Of a stretch of 64,000 nucleotides of DNA, positions 8,340 through 16,051 are shown one piece after another (the stretch's first letter is position 1; every line of letters starts with the position of its first letter). The stretch spans positions 54,490-118,489 of the forward strand of contig NZ_NMQZ01000012.1 of assembly GCF_002864685.1 (NCBI RefSeq). The letters run 5' to 3'. Source of the DNA: Alloalcanivorax mobilis (GTDB taxonomy: Bacteria; Pseudomonadota; Gammaproteobacteria; Pseudomonadales; Alcanivoracaceae). Made by a program: the position numbers and the translations under genes. The notes under the pieces were generated by a model. That model was not told where the DNA came from. It worked only from the letters and a program-made list of their open reading frames with translations, and did not search any database.

Positions 8340-8780
8340 TCATTGTTCCGTTGCAGTGACCTGATAACCGGCGAGAAATTCCGCGGGCATGCGTTTGGGC
8401 TTGCCGGAATCCAACGCCACGCACACCCACTTGGTGCGCCCGCGCAACAAAGTGACGCCATCGGATTCACGAATAATCTGATAACGCCGGGTCAGGGTGA
8501 GGCGCTGATCGTTCTCCACGATCCAGGTGCCGATCAGCAGTTTCTCGCCTTCAAACGCCGGCGCCAGATAATCCACTTCGGTGTGGCGCGCCACCATGCC
8601 ACGGTTAAGGCGTTGATACACATCCCAGCCCAGCCCCAGCACCTGGGTGTGCTGCCAGGCGATTTTTTCCATGAAACGCAGGTACTCGGTATTGTTGACG
8701 TGGCCCATCACGTCGATCGACTCCGCCGCCACCACCACTTCAAGCTGGTGCACGCCGGGCAGGTCCCACTCGATCATCAA
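8340..8780 (-). CDS. Hotdog-fold acyl-CoA thioesterase (YbgC/FadM-like)
   Basis: A 146-residue single hotdog domain. The 4-hydroxybenzoyl-CoA-thioesterase-type active site SIDVMGHVNNTEYLRFME is at 21-38, with Asp23 as the likely catalytic residue and the conserved H-V-N-N. The remainder (DYLAPAFEGEKLLIGTWI) fits the central helix exit and beta sheet. Role: hydrolysis of acyl-CoA or acyl-ACP in the cytoplasm; chain length cannot be inferred. A good SD (AGGAGAG) precedes the ATG on the minus strand. Confidence 0.88.
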   Translation of the reverse strand: MMIEWDLPGVHQLEVVVAAESIDVMGHVNNTEYLRFMEKIAWQHTQVLGLGWDVYQRLNRGMVARHTEVDYLAPAFEGEKLLIGTWIVENDQRLTLTRRYQIIRESDGVTLLRGRTKWVCVALDSGKPKRMPAEFLAGYQVTATEQ

Positions 8781-8795
8781 GACTCTCCTTCAAGA

Positions 8796-8876
8796 GGAAC
8801 AGGTTGCAGGGAACAACAAACCACGCATCCGAAAAACCCGGCGTGTCACGGCGCCCTGTTCCTTGCAACCTGTTCC
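8796..8876. repeat. Inverted repeat of GGAACAG words
   Basis: A 20-base arm at 8796-8815 (GGAACAGGTTGCAGGGAACA) is matched at 19 of 20 bases by its reverse complement at 8857-8876, with a 41-base spacer. It fills the gap between the thioesterase gene and tsaB. Related GGAACAGG words recur near 56978-57008. Confidence 0.8.
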
Positions 8877-8884
8877 GTGGTTGT

Positions 8885-9550
8885 CTATACCACTTTATCC
8901 CGCAAATACACCGGCTGTGCCTGCTCGGCGGGCACCGTCAGCCCCCGGGCCACCAGGGGCGCGGCGAGCCGCGCCACGGCGCCGGCGCGTGGTGTCACGC
9001 CGATGTCCACCGCCGCCACCCGTATGCGCGCGCGGATCGCCTCTTCGTAGGCCACGCCGGAGCCGGCCAGCAGCCAGTCGTCGCCACCCGGTTCCGGCAC
9101 CTTCTCGGGATCAAACAGGCCGTCTTCCAGCACCACCCGGGCTTCGTCGCCCTGGCAGTGATACGCGCCCAGATACAATTCGCCCATGCGCGCATCGAAC
9201 GCGGCGATCACACGCGGGTGGCCGGGGTGCGCATCGAACGCCGCCAGGGCACAGGCGGCCAGCGTCGATATCGGCGCCACCGGCAAATCACAGGCAAACG
9301 CCAGCCCCTGTATCACCGAGGTGGCCACGCGCACACCGGTGAAGGCACCGGGGCCGCGGCCAAAGGCCAGCGCGTCCAGATCGGCAAGGCGCACGCCGGC
9401 TTCCGCCAGCACCGCGTCCACCAGCGGCAACACCCGTTCGGTTTGACGGCGGGCGCCGGGCTCGAAGCGCTCCAGAACCCGGCCATCCTGCCATAGCGCC
9501 ACTGAGCAAGCATCGGTGGCTGTCTCAATGGCGAGAATTCGCGTAGCCAT
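8885..9550 (-). CDS. tsaB: tRNA threonylcarbamoyladenosine biosynthesis protein TsaB
   Basis: Inactive ASKHA-fold partner of TsaD, needed for the t6A37 modification of ANN-decoding tRNAs. At 221 residues it has family length. Typical blocks are ILAIETATDACSVAL (5-19), the GRGPGAFTGVRVA loop (about 64-76) and the DARMGELYLG strand near 123. It follows yoaA with a 3-base gap, so the two are probably one transcript. Confidence 0.95.
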   Translation of the reverse strand: MATRILAIETATDACSVALWQDGRVLERFEPGARRQTERVLPLVDAVLAEAGVRLADLDALAFGRGPGAFTGVRVATSVIQGLAFACDLPVAPISTLAACALAAFDAHPGHPRVIAAFDARMGELYLGAYHCQGDEARVVLEDGLFDPEKVPEPGGDDWLLAGSGVAYEEAIRARIRVAAVDIGVTPRAGAVARLAAPLVARGLTVPAEQAQPVYLRDKVV

Positions 9551-9553
9551 GAC

Positions 9554-11479
9554 TCAGACTTCCTGTCGGAGATAGTTGAAAAAACGTTGCACGACGTCCG
9601 CCTTACGGGTGCGCGTCATGCTCGGCAGGCTGTCCAGAAACAGCCGGCCGTACCCTTTGCTCACCAGCCTTGGATCACCCACCACCAACAGCCCGGTGTC
9701 ACTGGGATCGCGGATCAGACGGCCAGCACCCTGGCGCAGCGCCAGCACCGCCTGCGGCAACTGGTAATCGCGGAACGCGTTGCCACCGCTGCGGTTGATG
9801 TGCTCAATGCGGGCCGCCGCCACCGGGTCACCGGGCGAGGCGAACGGCAGCTTGTCAATTATGACACAACTGAGCGCCTCGCCACGGACATCAATGCCCT
9901 CCCAAAAGCTGCTGGTGCCCAGCAACACGGCGTTGCCAAGCCGGCGAAATTCATCCAGCAGCTCGCGGCGCCCGGACTCGCCCTGCACCAGCAAGGGAAA
10001 CTCCAGCGCAGCGGCGCGCAACAAGGTGGCGGCCTCGCGCAATGCCCGGTGGCTGGTGAACAGGAAGAAGGTGCGCCCGCCGGCGGCGCGGATCACCGGG
10101 ATCATGCACTCGGTCAGCGCGGTGGTGTACTGCGGCGACGACGGCGCCGGCAAACCTTCAGGCACATAGAACACCGCCTGGCGTTTGAAATCGAACGGGC
10201 TCTCCAGCCGCAAGGTGCTGGCCTGCTCAAGGCCGAGCCGGTTTTGCAAATGCTCGAAACGCCCCGCCACCGACAAAGTGGCCGAGGTCAGCACCCAGGT
10301 GCAGGGATTCTTCTCACGCTCCGCGCGCAGCTGCGCGGCCACCGACAGCGGCGTGCTGTGCAACACCACGGTGCGGCGGAAGGTCTCGAACCAGTACACC
10401 CGATTGGGCGTGGCCGCCGCCAGAATCGCCTTGAGCGTCAATACCTGCTCCGCCGCGCGGCGCGCGCAGGATTCCATGCCGCGGCCCTCCTTGGCGTGCG
10501 GCTCCAGAAACGCCTCCAGTTCGCACAGCGCTTCCAGCAGCGCCTCGCCGGCGTCGGCCACCGCCGGTGTGTCCGCCACCTCGGACCAGGGCGCGCGGCG
10601 CTCCATGTCGCCCAGGCTCAGGCGCAGATCCTGGCTGGCTTTGTCCACCGCCGCGATGCGCTTGTTCAGCTCGGCCAGATCAAGGGCCGAATGCGCCGCT
10701 TCGGACAGGCTGTCGCGGCCCAATTCCTGAATCTGACGGGTGCTCAGCGAATCGCCGAAGAAATTGGCGGCCACCTCCGGCAATTGATGGGCCTCATCGA
10801 AGATCACCGTGTTGGCGCGCGGCAGCAACTCGGACACGCCCTCGCCACGCAGGGCCGCGTCCGCGAAAAACAGGTGGTGGTTGACCACCACCAGATCCGC
10901 CTCCTGGGCCTCGCGGCGGGCGTTCATCAACGGGCATTCGCTGTATTTCGGGCATTCCGTGCCCAGACAGTTGTCGGCGGTGCTGGTGACCCAGGGCCAC
11001 ACCGGAGCGTCTTCCGGCAGTTGCCGCAGCTCGGCGATGTCGCCGCTGCGGGTGCGCTCCGCCCAATGGGCGACAATCTGCAACTGCTCGGCGGTTTCAC
11101 GGGTCAGGAAGCGCGCCTCCTGCTGATGCAGCTCCAGGCGATACGGGCACAGGTAGTTGGCGCGCCCCTTCAACAGGGCGGTCTTGCGCGGCAACCCCAG
11201 CGCCTTGAGCACCACCGGCAGATCCTTGAAAAACAACTGGTCCTGCAAGCTCTTGGTGCCGGTGGACACCAGGGTCGGGCCTTCCGAGAGCAACGCCGGC
11301 AACAAATAAGCCAGCGTTTTACCGGTGCCGGTTTCCGCCTCCACCAGCAGGGTGCCGCGTTCGTCGATGGCCTTCGCCACCGCGTCCGCCATCAGTAATT
11401 GGGCTTCCCGGGGGCGGTAGCCTTCCAGCAGGCGACCGAAGCGGTCGCTGTCGTTAAGATAGTCGCGGGCGCTGTCCAA
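9554..11479 (-). CDS. yoaA: ATP-dependent DNA helicase, DinG/XPD family (YoaA-like)
   Basis: Superfamily 2 iron-sulfur helicase of 641 residues, close to E. coli YoaA. Walker A is at 48-55 (ETGTGKTL). Four cysteines Cys111, Cys171, Cys176 and Cys182 fit the 4Fe-4S cluster of XPD-type helicases. The DEAH box is at 228-231. Motif VI QGAGRLIRDPSDTG lies near 585. YoaA partners the clamp-loader chi subunit in repair of damaged replication forks (established for E. coli). tsaB follows immediately. Confidence 0.93.
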   Translation of the reverse strand: MDSARDYLNDSDRFGRLLEGYRPREAQLLMADAVAKAIDERGTLLVEAETGTGKTLAYLLPALLSEGPTLVSTGTKSLQDQLFFKDLPVVLKALGLPRKTALLKGRANYLCPYRLELHQQEARFLTRETAEQLQIVAHWAERTRSGDIAELRQLPEDAPVWPWVTSTADNCLGTECPKYSECPLMNARREAQEADLVVVNHHLFFADAALRGEGVSELLPRANTVIFDEAHQLPEVAANFFGDSLSTRQIQELGRDSLSEAAHSALDLAELNKRIAAVDKASQDLRLSLGDMERRAPWSEVADTPAVADAGEALLEALCELEAFLEPHAKEGRGMESCARRAAEQVLTLKAILAAATPNRVYWFETFRRTVVLHSTPLSVAAQLRAEREKNPCTWVLTSATLSVAGRFEHLQNRLGLEQASTLRLESPFDFKRQAVFYVPEGLPAPSSPQYTTALTECMIPVIRAAGGRTFFLFTSHRALREAATLLRAAALEFPLLVQGESGRRELLDEFRRLGNAVLLGTSSFWEGIDVRGEALSCVIIDKLPFASPGDPVAAARIEHINRSGGNAFRDYQLPQAVLALRQGAGRLIRDPSDTGLLVVGDPRLVSKGYGRLFLDSLPSMTRTRKADVVQRFFNYLRQEV

Positions 11480-11570
11480 TGGCGTTCCTTAGGCTGCGTG
11501 CGTCGCCCCGGCACGTGGGGCAGCAGAGAATAGCGGATAACGCCCCCGGACCCCAACCTGTGGCAGAGCA

Positions 11571-12110
11571 ATGAGCGATATCTACACCCTGTTGATCCTC
11601 GCCGGCGGACGCGGCACCCGCATGGGCGGCCGCGACAAGGGGCTGGTGCGCCTGGACGGCGACCCGCTGGTGGCGCGCCTGCTGGAAACCCTCAACCCGG
11701 CCCCCACCCGGGTGGTGATCAGCGCCAACCGCAACGCCGAGCGCTACCAACGCTGGGCGGATCGGGTGGTGCCCGACCTGCGCCCGGATTTCAGCGGCCC
11801 GATGGCGGGGCTGGAAGCGGGCCTTCAGGTCAGCCAGGGGCCGCTACTGTGCCTGCCTTGCGACCTGATCGACCCACCCGCGCGCCTCGCCGCCCTGTTG
11901 CTGGCGCACCTGACCCCCGGCCAGGTGAACGTGATCGAAGACCAAAGCGGTCTTCAGCCCCTGTGCCTGGCCCTGCACGCCGAACCCTGGCGCAACGCCC
12001 TCGGCGCCTACCTGGACCAGGGCGGCCGCAGCGCCCGCGGCTGGCTCGCCAACGTCGCCCACCAGCGAATCGTGATCGAAGGGCGACTGGGGAATTTGAA
12101 TTCATTATAG
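11571..12110 (+). CDS. mobA: Molybdenum cofactor guanylyltransferase MobA
   Basis: Cytoplasmic enzyme that joins GMP to molybdopterin to form bis-MGD for DMSO-reductase-family enzymes. The 179-residue chain starts with the nucleotidyltransferase signature LILAGGRGTRMGGRDKGL (8-25), followed by the PDLRPDFSGPMAGLEAGL block and LLCLPCDLIDPP, which carries the metal-binding Asp. MobA is usually near 190 residues, so this copy is slightly short at the C-terminus. It is divergent from yoaA and convergent with the SCP2 gene. Confidence 0.92.
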   Translation: MSDIYTLLILAGGRGTRMGGRDKGLVRLDGDPLVARLLETLNPAPTRVVISANRNAERYQRWADRVVPDLRPDFSGPMAGLEAGLQVSQGPLLCLPCDLIDPPARLAALLLAHLTPGQVNVIEDQSGLQPLCLALHAEPWRNALGAYLDQGGRSARGWLANVAHQRIVIEGRLGNLNSL

Positions 12111-12111
12111 A

Positions 12112-12268
12112 AAAGTGGAAGGTTAAAAGTTAAAAGTTGAAGGCGCGCTTAAAGGCCTTCGCGTACCGTAAGGCCATGCACGCGAACCAAGCGAAAGTCT
12201 CACAGCCATCAACACACACCGCCTCATCAACGAAGCCGCCTTTAACTTTTAACTTTTAACTTTTAACA
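12112..12268. repeat. Heptamer inverted-repeat element, AAAGTTA type
   Basis: Left arm at about 12118-12142 consists of AAAGTTA-type heptamers; the right arm at 12240-12268 is TTTTAAC repeated four times on the same strand, that is the inverted partner. The spacer is about 95 bases with no gene. It sits just after the mobA stop. Confidence 0.85.
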
Positions 12269-12312
12269 CCTCCAACCTCGCCCCCAACACCACCATCAAA
12301 AATGCGGATCAC

Positions 12313-12342
12313 AAAAAAACCCGCACCAAGGCGGGTTTTTTG
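12313..12342. terminator. Bidirectional rho-independent terminator
   Basis: Stem AAAAAACCCGC (12314-12324) and GCGGGTTTTTT (12331-12341) around loop ACCAAG, with A and T tracts on the two sides. It can end transcription from both mobA (plus) and the SCP2 gene (minus). Confidence 0.9.
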
Positions 12343-12357
12343 TGCGCGGCGATGGCG

Positions 12358-12744
12358 TTACGCCGTGACGTCCTGAATCTGCTTCATCAGCTGTTTCTGG
12401 TCATCGCTGGGCTGGGCGGATTGCAGCGCCATCAGTTTGCTCATGTCGCCTTCGATCTTGATCTGGCCGCTCATGAAACCCTGCATGCCCGCGGACTGGT
12501 CACCCTGAATAAAGATCCGCTTGGCCAGATCGGCCGGCAGAATCAGAGTGGTGGGCGCGTCACCGTGGTGGCCCTGTTCGATCATGCCGCCAACCAGCGC
12601 CATCTGCTTTTCGCCGTCGTCGGTTTTGACCGTGATGTTGATCACCAGATCAGCCAGAGCGGCGGGGGTGCTTACCTCGCCAGCGGATTCGCGGATTTCC
12701 TTAACCTTGGCAAACCACTCGTCGGACAGAAATTCCAGGCTCAT
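12358..12744 (-). CDS. SCP2 sterol-carrier-domain protein
   Basis: A 128-residue single SCP2 domain, a small alpha/beta lipid-binding fold. The start at ATG 12742-12744 follows a strong SD (AAGGAGAATACA) and gives MSLEFLSDEWFAKVKE; the open frame continues upstream only through repeat DNA. The block FMSGQIKIEGDMSKLMALQ near 95-113 is the characteristic SCP2 C-terminal segment. Stand-alone bacterial proteins of this type probably bind acyl-CoAs or other lipids; the ligand is unknown. Confidence 0.88.
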   Translation of the reverse strand: MSLEFLSDEWFAKVKEIRESAGEVSTPAALADLVINITVKTDDGEKQMALVGGMIEQGHHGDAPTTLILPADLAKRIFIQGDQSAGMQGFMSGQIKIEGDMSKLMALQSAQPSDDQKQLMKQIQDVTA

Positions 12745-12892
12745 TGTATTCTCCTTGGTTACGATGGCTTCGACGCCCTGGGTGACATGAACGAGACCCG
12801 ATTCAAACGTGCGTTCGAAACTTTCCCGTACCTTATACAAAGCCCCCCGGAGAGACAATAGCCCGGCACCGGTCCGGGCGGGACAAAAGGGT

Positions 12893-13052
12893 CGCTGGGC
12901 GCTGGGCGCTGGACGCCGGACGCCGGACGCCGGACGCCAGACGCTAAACCCAGGCACCGTGGCGTTTGGTGCGCGCAAATTGCTCTTGCGTAGCCGCAAT
13001 GCTCTTAGCGCCGGGTTTTGATCTTGGCGTCTGGCGTCTGGCGTCCGACGCC
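12893..13052. repeat. Heptamer inverted-repeat element, GGACGCY type
   Basis: Left arm 12893-12946: about seven GGACGCC/GGGCGCT units ending in ACGCTAAACCC. Right arm from about 13013: GGGTTTTGATCTT followed by GGCGTCT units to 13052. The spacer contains TTGCGTAGCCGCAATGC, shared (also inverted) with the elements at 18511 and 62506. It fills most of the 311-base gap between the SCP2 gene and amtB, ending 3 bases before the amtB stop. Confidence 0.88.
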
Positions 13053-13055
13053 CCC

Positions 13056-14399
13056 TCACAAATCGTACCCACGCTCCTCATGCAGCGCGATATCCAAACC
13101 CTGGCTCTCTTCGTCCGGGGTGACCCGCAACGGCGTGAACACGCCCACCAGTTTAAGCAGCCCCCAGGTGATCACGGCGGTGTAGACACAGGTCACCACC
13201 ACACCCAGCACCTGAACGCCCACTTGCTGAAGCATGCCGTAGTCCGGCTTGGCGAAGCCGTAGCCTGAGAACACGCCCAGTTCGGTGGAGGCGAACACTC
13301 CAGCCAGCACGGTGCCGAGCATGCCGCCCACGCCGTGCACCGGAAACACGTCCAGGGAATCGTCGATGCGCCAGGTCTGCTTCACCAGCAGCACCATATA
13401 GAAGCAGATCACACCAGCGGCGGCGCCGATCACGACGCCACCACCGGGGCCCACGTAGCCCGATGCCGGCGTGATGGTTCCCAGGCCGGCGACCATGCCG
13501 GTGGCGATGCCCAGGGCCGAGGGTTTGCCGAATTTGATTTTCTCCATGGCCAGCCAGGCCAGCGAGCCGGAGGCGGCGGAAAGGTGGGTCACCAGCATGG
13601 CCATGGCGGCGTTGCCGTCGGCGGTCAGGGCGGAGCCGCCGTTGAAACCGAACCAGCCCACCCACAGCATGCCGGCACCGGTCACCGTCATGGTCATGTT
13701 GTGAGGCATCATGCCCTGCCCCGGCCAGCCCTTGCGGCGGCCCAACACCAGCGCCGCCACCAGGGCGGCGACGCCGGCGGTAATGTGCACCACCGTGCCG
13801 CCGGCGAAATCATACAGCCCGAGCTGCGCCAGCCAGCCGCCGCCCCACACCCAGTGACACACCGGCACGTACACCGCCAGCACCCAGAGCAAGGAAAAAC
13901 CGAGCATGGCGCCGAAGCGCATGCGCTCGGCAAAGGCGCCGACAATCAGCGCCGGGGTAATGATCGCGAAGGTCATCTGGAACAGGGCGTGCAGGCTCTG
14001 CGGCACATTGCCGGCCAAGGTGTCGCGGGTCATGCCGGCCAGAAACACCTGATCAAAGCCGCCGATCCAGGCGTTGGCGGCGCCGCCATCGGTAAACGCC
14101 AGCGAATAGCCCACCAGCATCCACAGCAACGACACCCCACAGGCAATGGCGAAGCATTGCATCAGCACCGAGAGCACGTTCTTGGCGCGCACCAGGCCAC
14201 CATAAAACAACCCCAGACCGGGCAGGGTCATGAACAGCACTAGCGCGGTGGCGGTGAGAATCCAGGCGGTGTCGCTGCGCTCCAGGGTGTCCGCCAGCGC
14301 CAACGAAGGCAGCAGCGTAAGAGCCAGCGTGAGCGGAGCCAGGATACGGAGTTTCATAGCGGCCTCGCACCGCTTGATCACCGCGGTAATCATCTTCAT
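13056..14399 (-). CDS. amtB: Ammonium transporter AmtB
   Basis: Trimeric ammonium channel of the inner membrane; 447 residues with a signal-peptide-like segment (LRILAPLTLALTLLPSLALA) before the mature DTAWILTATALVLFM start. The twin pore histidines are in MMPHNMTMT and DVFPVHGVGG, and WFGFNGGS and GPGGGVVIGAAAG are typical Amt blocks. The ATG at 14397-14399 has an SD (GGGAGA); a second in-frame ATG at 14355-14357 would remove 14 residues. Those first residues, MKMITAVIK, look like the N-terminus of the PII protein GlnK and not of an ammonium channel. No glnK is present between here and cnoX. Confidence 0.95.
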   Translation of the reverse strand: MKMITAVIKRCEAAMKLRILAPLTLALTLLPSLALADTLERSDTAWILTATALVLFMTLPGLGLFYGGLVRAKNVLSVLMQCFAIACGVSLLWMLVGYSLAFTDGGAANAWIGGFDQVFLAGMTRDTLAGNVPQSLHALFQMTFAIITPALIVGAFAERMRFGAMLGFSLLWVLAVYVPVCHWVWGGGWLAQLGLYDFAGGTVVHITAGVAALVAALVLGRRKGWPGQGMMPHNMTMTVTGAGMLWVGWFGFNGGSALTADGNAAMAMLVTHLSAASGSLAWLAMEKIKFGKPSALGIATGMVAGLGTITPASGYVGPGGGVVIGAAAGVICFYMVLLVKQTWRIDDSLDVFPVHGVGGMLGTVLAGVFASTELGVFSGYGFAKPDYGMLQQVGVQVLGVVVTCVYTAVITWGLLKLVGVFTPLRVTPDEESQGLDIALHEERGYDL

Positions 14400-14917
14400 C
14401 GGGTTCTCCCTGATCGTCGTTGCACCAGCGGGAAGCAGCCCGCCGACATTGCACCGGACCTGGGCATACAAGAATCGAGCCAGAACAAAAACCGCCGTCA
14501 ACAGGGCGCTGCAGAGACAAACCGGCCTGAAATCCGAATAAACGGCCCCAATAAAGGGCACCAACCCGGAATCGGGCACCGTTTTTGTGCGCAAAACGAA
14601 AAGGAGGAGCCCCGAAATGGGGCCGGCATCAATCTGAACGGGGTTTTGACTTTGATCTTGACGTCGGACGTCGGACGTCCAGCGTCCAGTGTCTCGCGCT
14701 GAAACCCTCAGGCGCGGGGCAAAGACGCCATGCCCTTCGGCCAAAAGACGTCGCTGGCTGGGCCTGCTCCTACACGGCGTTGCAGAAACGCGCTGACGCG
14801 CTCAGAGCGAAGAGGAATGTTCCGTGTTCAGCAGGGCGCGGGCATGGCCTTTGCCCCACCCCGGCCTTGCCCGTGTTGTAACCTGTAGCTTGAAGCTTGA
14901 AACCCGAACCGCCCCAC
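14400..14917. other. Intergenic region upstream of amtB with repeat fragments
   Basis: Over 500 bases without a convincing gene. It holds the amtB leader, a single heptamer arm of CGGACGT/CCAGCGT type at about 14659-14692, a dispersed repeat at 14697-14790 and a short AGCTTGA heptamer pair near 14887-14900. I looked for a sigma-54 promoter and NtrC sites before amtB and found none that fit well. Confidence 0.6.
14657..14792. repeat. Heptamer arm plus dispersed repeat (copy 1)
   Basis: At 14641-14692 GGGTTTTGA...GATCTTGACGTC runs into CGGACGT heptamers, which is the right inner boundary of the GACGC-type elements without a left arm. It is followed by about 90 bases (from 14699) that are about 85-90% identical to 62641-62712, including AAAAGACGTCGCTGGC and GGGCCTGCTCCTACA. 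Confidence 0.7.
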
Positions 14918-15787
14918 TCAATAAAGATACGTAAACATGCGCCGGCGATACTGGCTGGCCAGGGGATCGCCTTTGGGCAGGCAGTCGAACACCTGCAACA
15001 GCGCGGCGCGGGCGGCGCCGTCCTGGTAGTCCGGGTGATCGCGCAGCAGTGTCAGCAGTGCTTCCAGGCCCGCCTCGAACTGGCCGGCGGCGGCGGCGCG
15101 CAGGCCGTAGGCGTGCAGGTCCTCGGGTTGCGGCTGGTTCTGGATGCGTTGAGCCAGCTCCGTCAGGCTTTCGCCGTTGCCTTGCACTTTTTCCAGCAGG
15201 GCGAAGCGGGCCCGGAACGGGCGCAGTTCTTCCACGTCTTCGGCGATCTCCGCCAGCACCGATTGCGCCTCGTCCAGACGTCCTTCGCCGAGCAGGAACT
15301 CGACCAGCAGCGCCCGGAAGGCGTGCTTATCCGGCTGCTGCTCCAAGGTCTGGCGCAGCGCCTGTTCGGCCTGGTCGCCGTGACCGGCGCTGATCGCCAT
15401 GCGAATCTGCTCCAGGAAGCCCTCTTCCTGCTCTTTCTCGGCGGCGTCCGGGTCCAGCACCGGCGCCAGCCACTGGCGCAGCGCGCCCTCGGTTTGCGCG
15501 CCGTCCAGTTCGTTGACCAACTGCCCCTGATAGACCAGCTTCAACGACGGCAGGCTGCGCACGCCGAACTGGGACGCGATGGCCTGTTGCTCATCGGCGT
15601 TGACCCTGGCCAGCACCAGCTTGCCCTGGTATTCGTTGGCGAGTTTCTCCAACAACGGCGCCATCTGCTGGCAGGGCTGGCACCAGGAGGCCCAGAAGTC
15701 GAACAGCACGGGAATCTGCCGGGAGGCTTCCAGAACCTGTTGAATGTTCTGTTCGTTGACGTCGATGATCGAGGGGTTGTCCTGCAC
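14918..15787 (-). CDS. cnoX: Thioredoxin-like chaperedoxin CnoX (YbbN) with TPR domain
   Basis: Cytoplasmic co-chaperone: an N-terminal thioredoxin fold followed by TPR-like helices, 289 residues (E. coli CnoX 284). The GTG start at 15785-15787 has an SD (AAGGAG) seven bases away and gives MQDNPSIIDVNEQN; the longer open frame upstream does not look like protein. The active site FWASWCQPC keeps both cysteines (36 and 39). E. coli CnoX has lost one of them, so this protein could be redox-active, as reported for other bacteria. The C-terminal half from about 125 is helical, with repeated Ala/Leu-rich TPR-like segments. Confidence 0.9.
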   Translation of the reverse strand: MQDNPSIIDVNEQNIQQVLEASRQIPVLFDFWASWCQPCQQMAPLLEKLANEYQGKLVLARVNADEQQAIASQFGVRSLPSLKLVYQGQLVNELDGAQTEGALRQWLAPVLDPDAAEKEQEEGFLEQIRMAISAGHGDQAEQALRQTLEQQPDKHAFRALLVEFLLGEGRLDEAQSVLAEIAEDVEELRPFRARFALLEKVQGNGESLTELAQRIQNQPQPEDLHAYGLRAAAAGQFEAGLEALLTLLRDHPDYQDGAARAALLQVFDCLPKGDPLASQYRRRMFTYLY

Positions 15788-16051
15788 CGGGTGCTCCTTA
15801 GGAAAATGAAACCGGCCCGATTGTAAGGGATTCGAGGCCCGCTGTTCAGTTTTCAGTGCCGCGTTTTCAGGGGTCGCCGCACCGGCGGTGGCCATCATGT
15901 CCACGCCGATTAATTAAATACTGTTAAAGCCGGACCAAATCGGCATCATCCAGATACACTCGTACGCACGTTCATCTGTTTCGCATCGGAACGACTTATT
16001 CTCGGGGTTTGATACCCCTTCGCGGAACCCACCCTGGCAAAGGAGAGGACC

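Noticed and set aside
14400..14640. NtrC-dependent sigma-54 promoter for amtB
   Set aside because: Candidates such as TGCCCAGGTCCGGTGCA on the minus strand lack the GG/GC pair at the right spacing.
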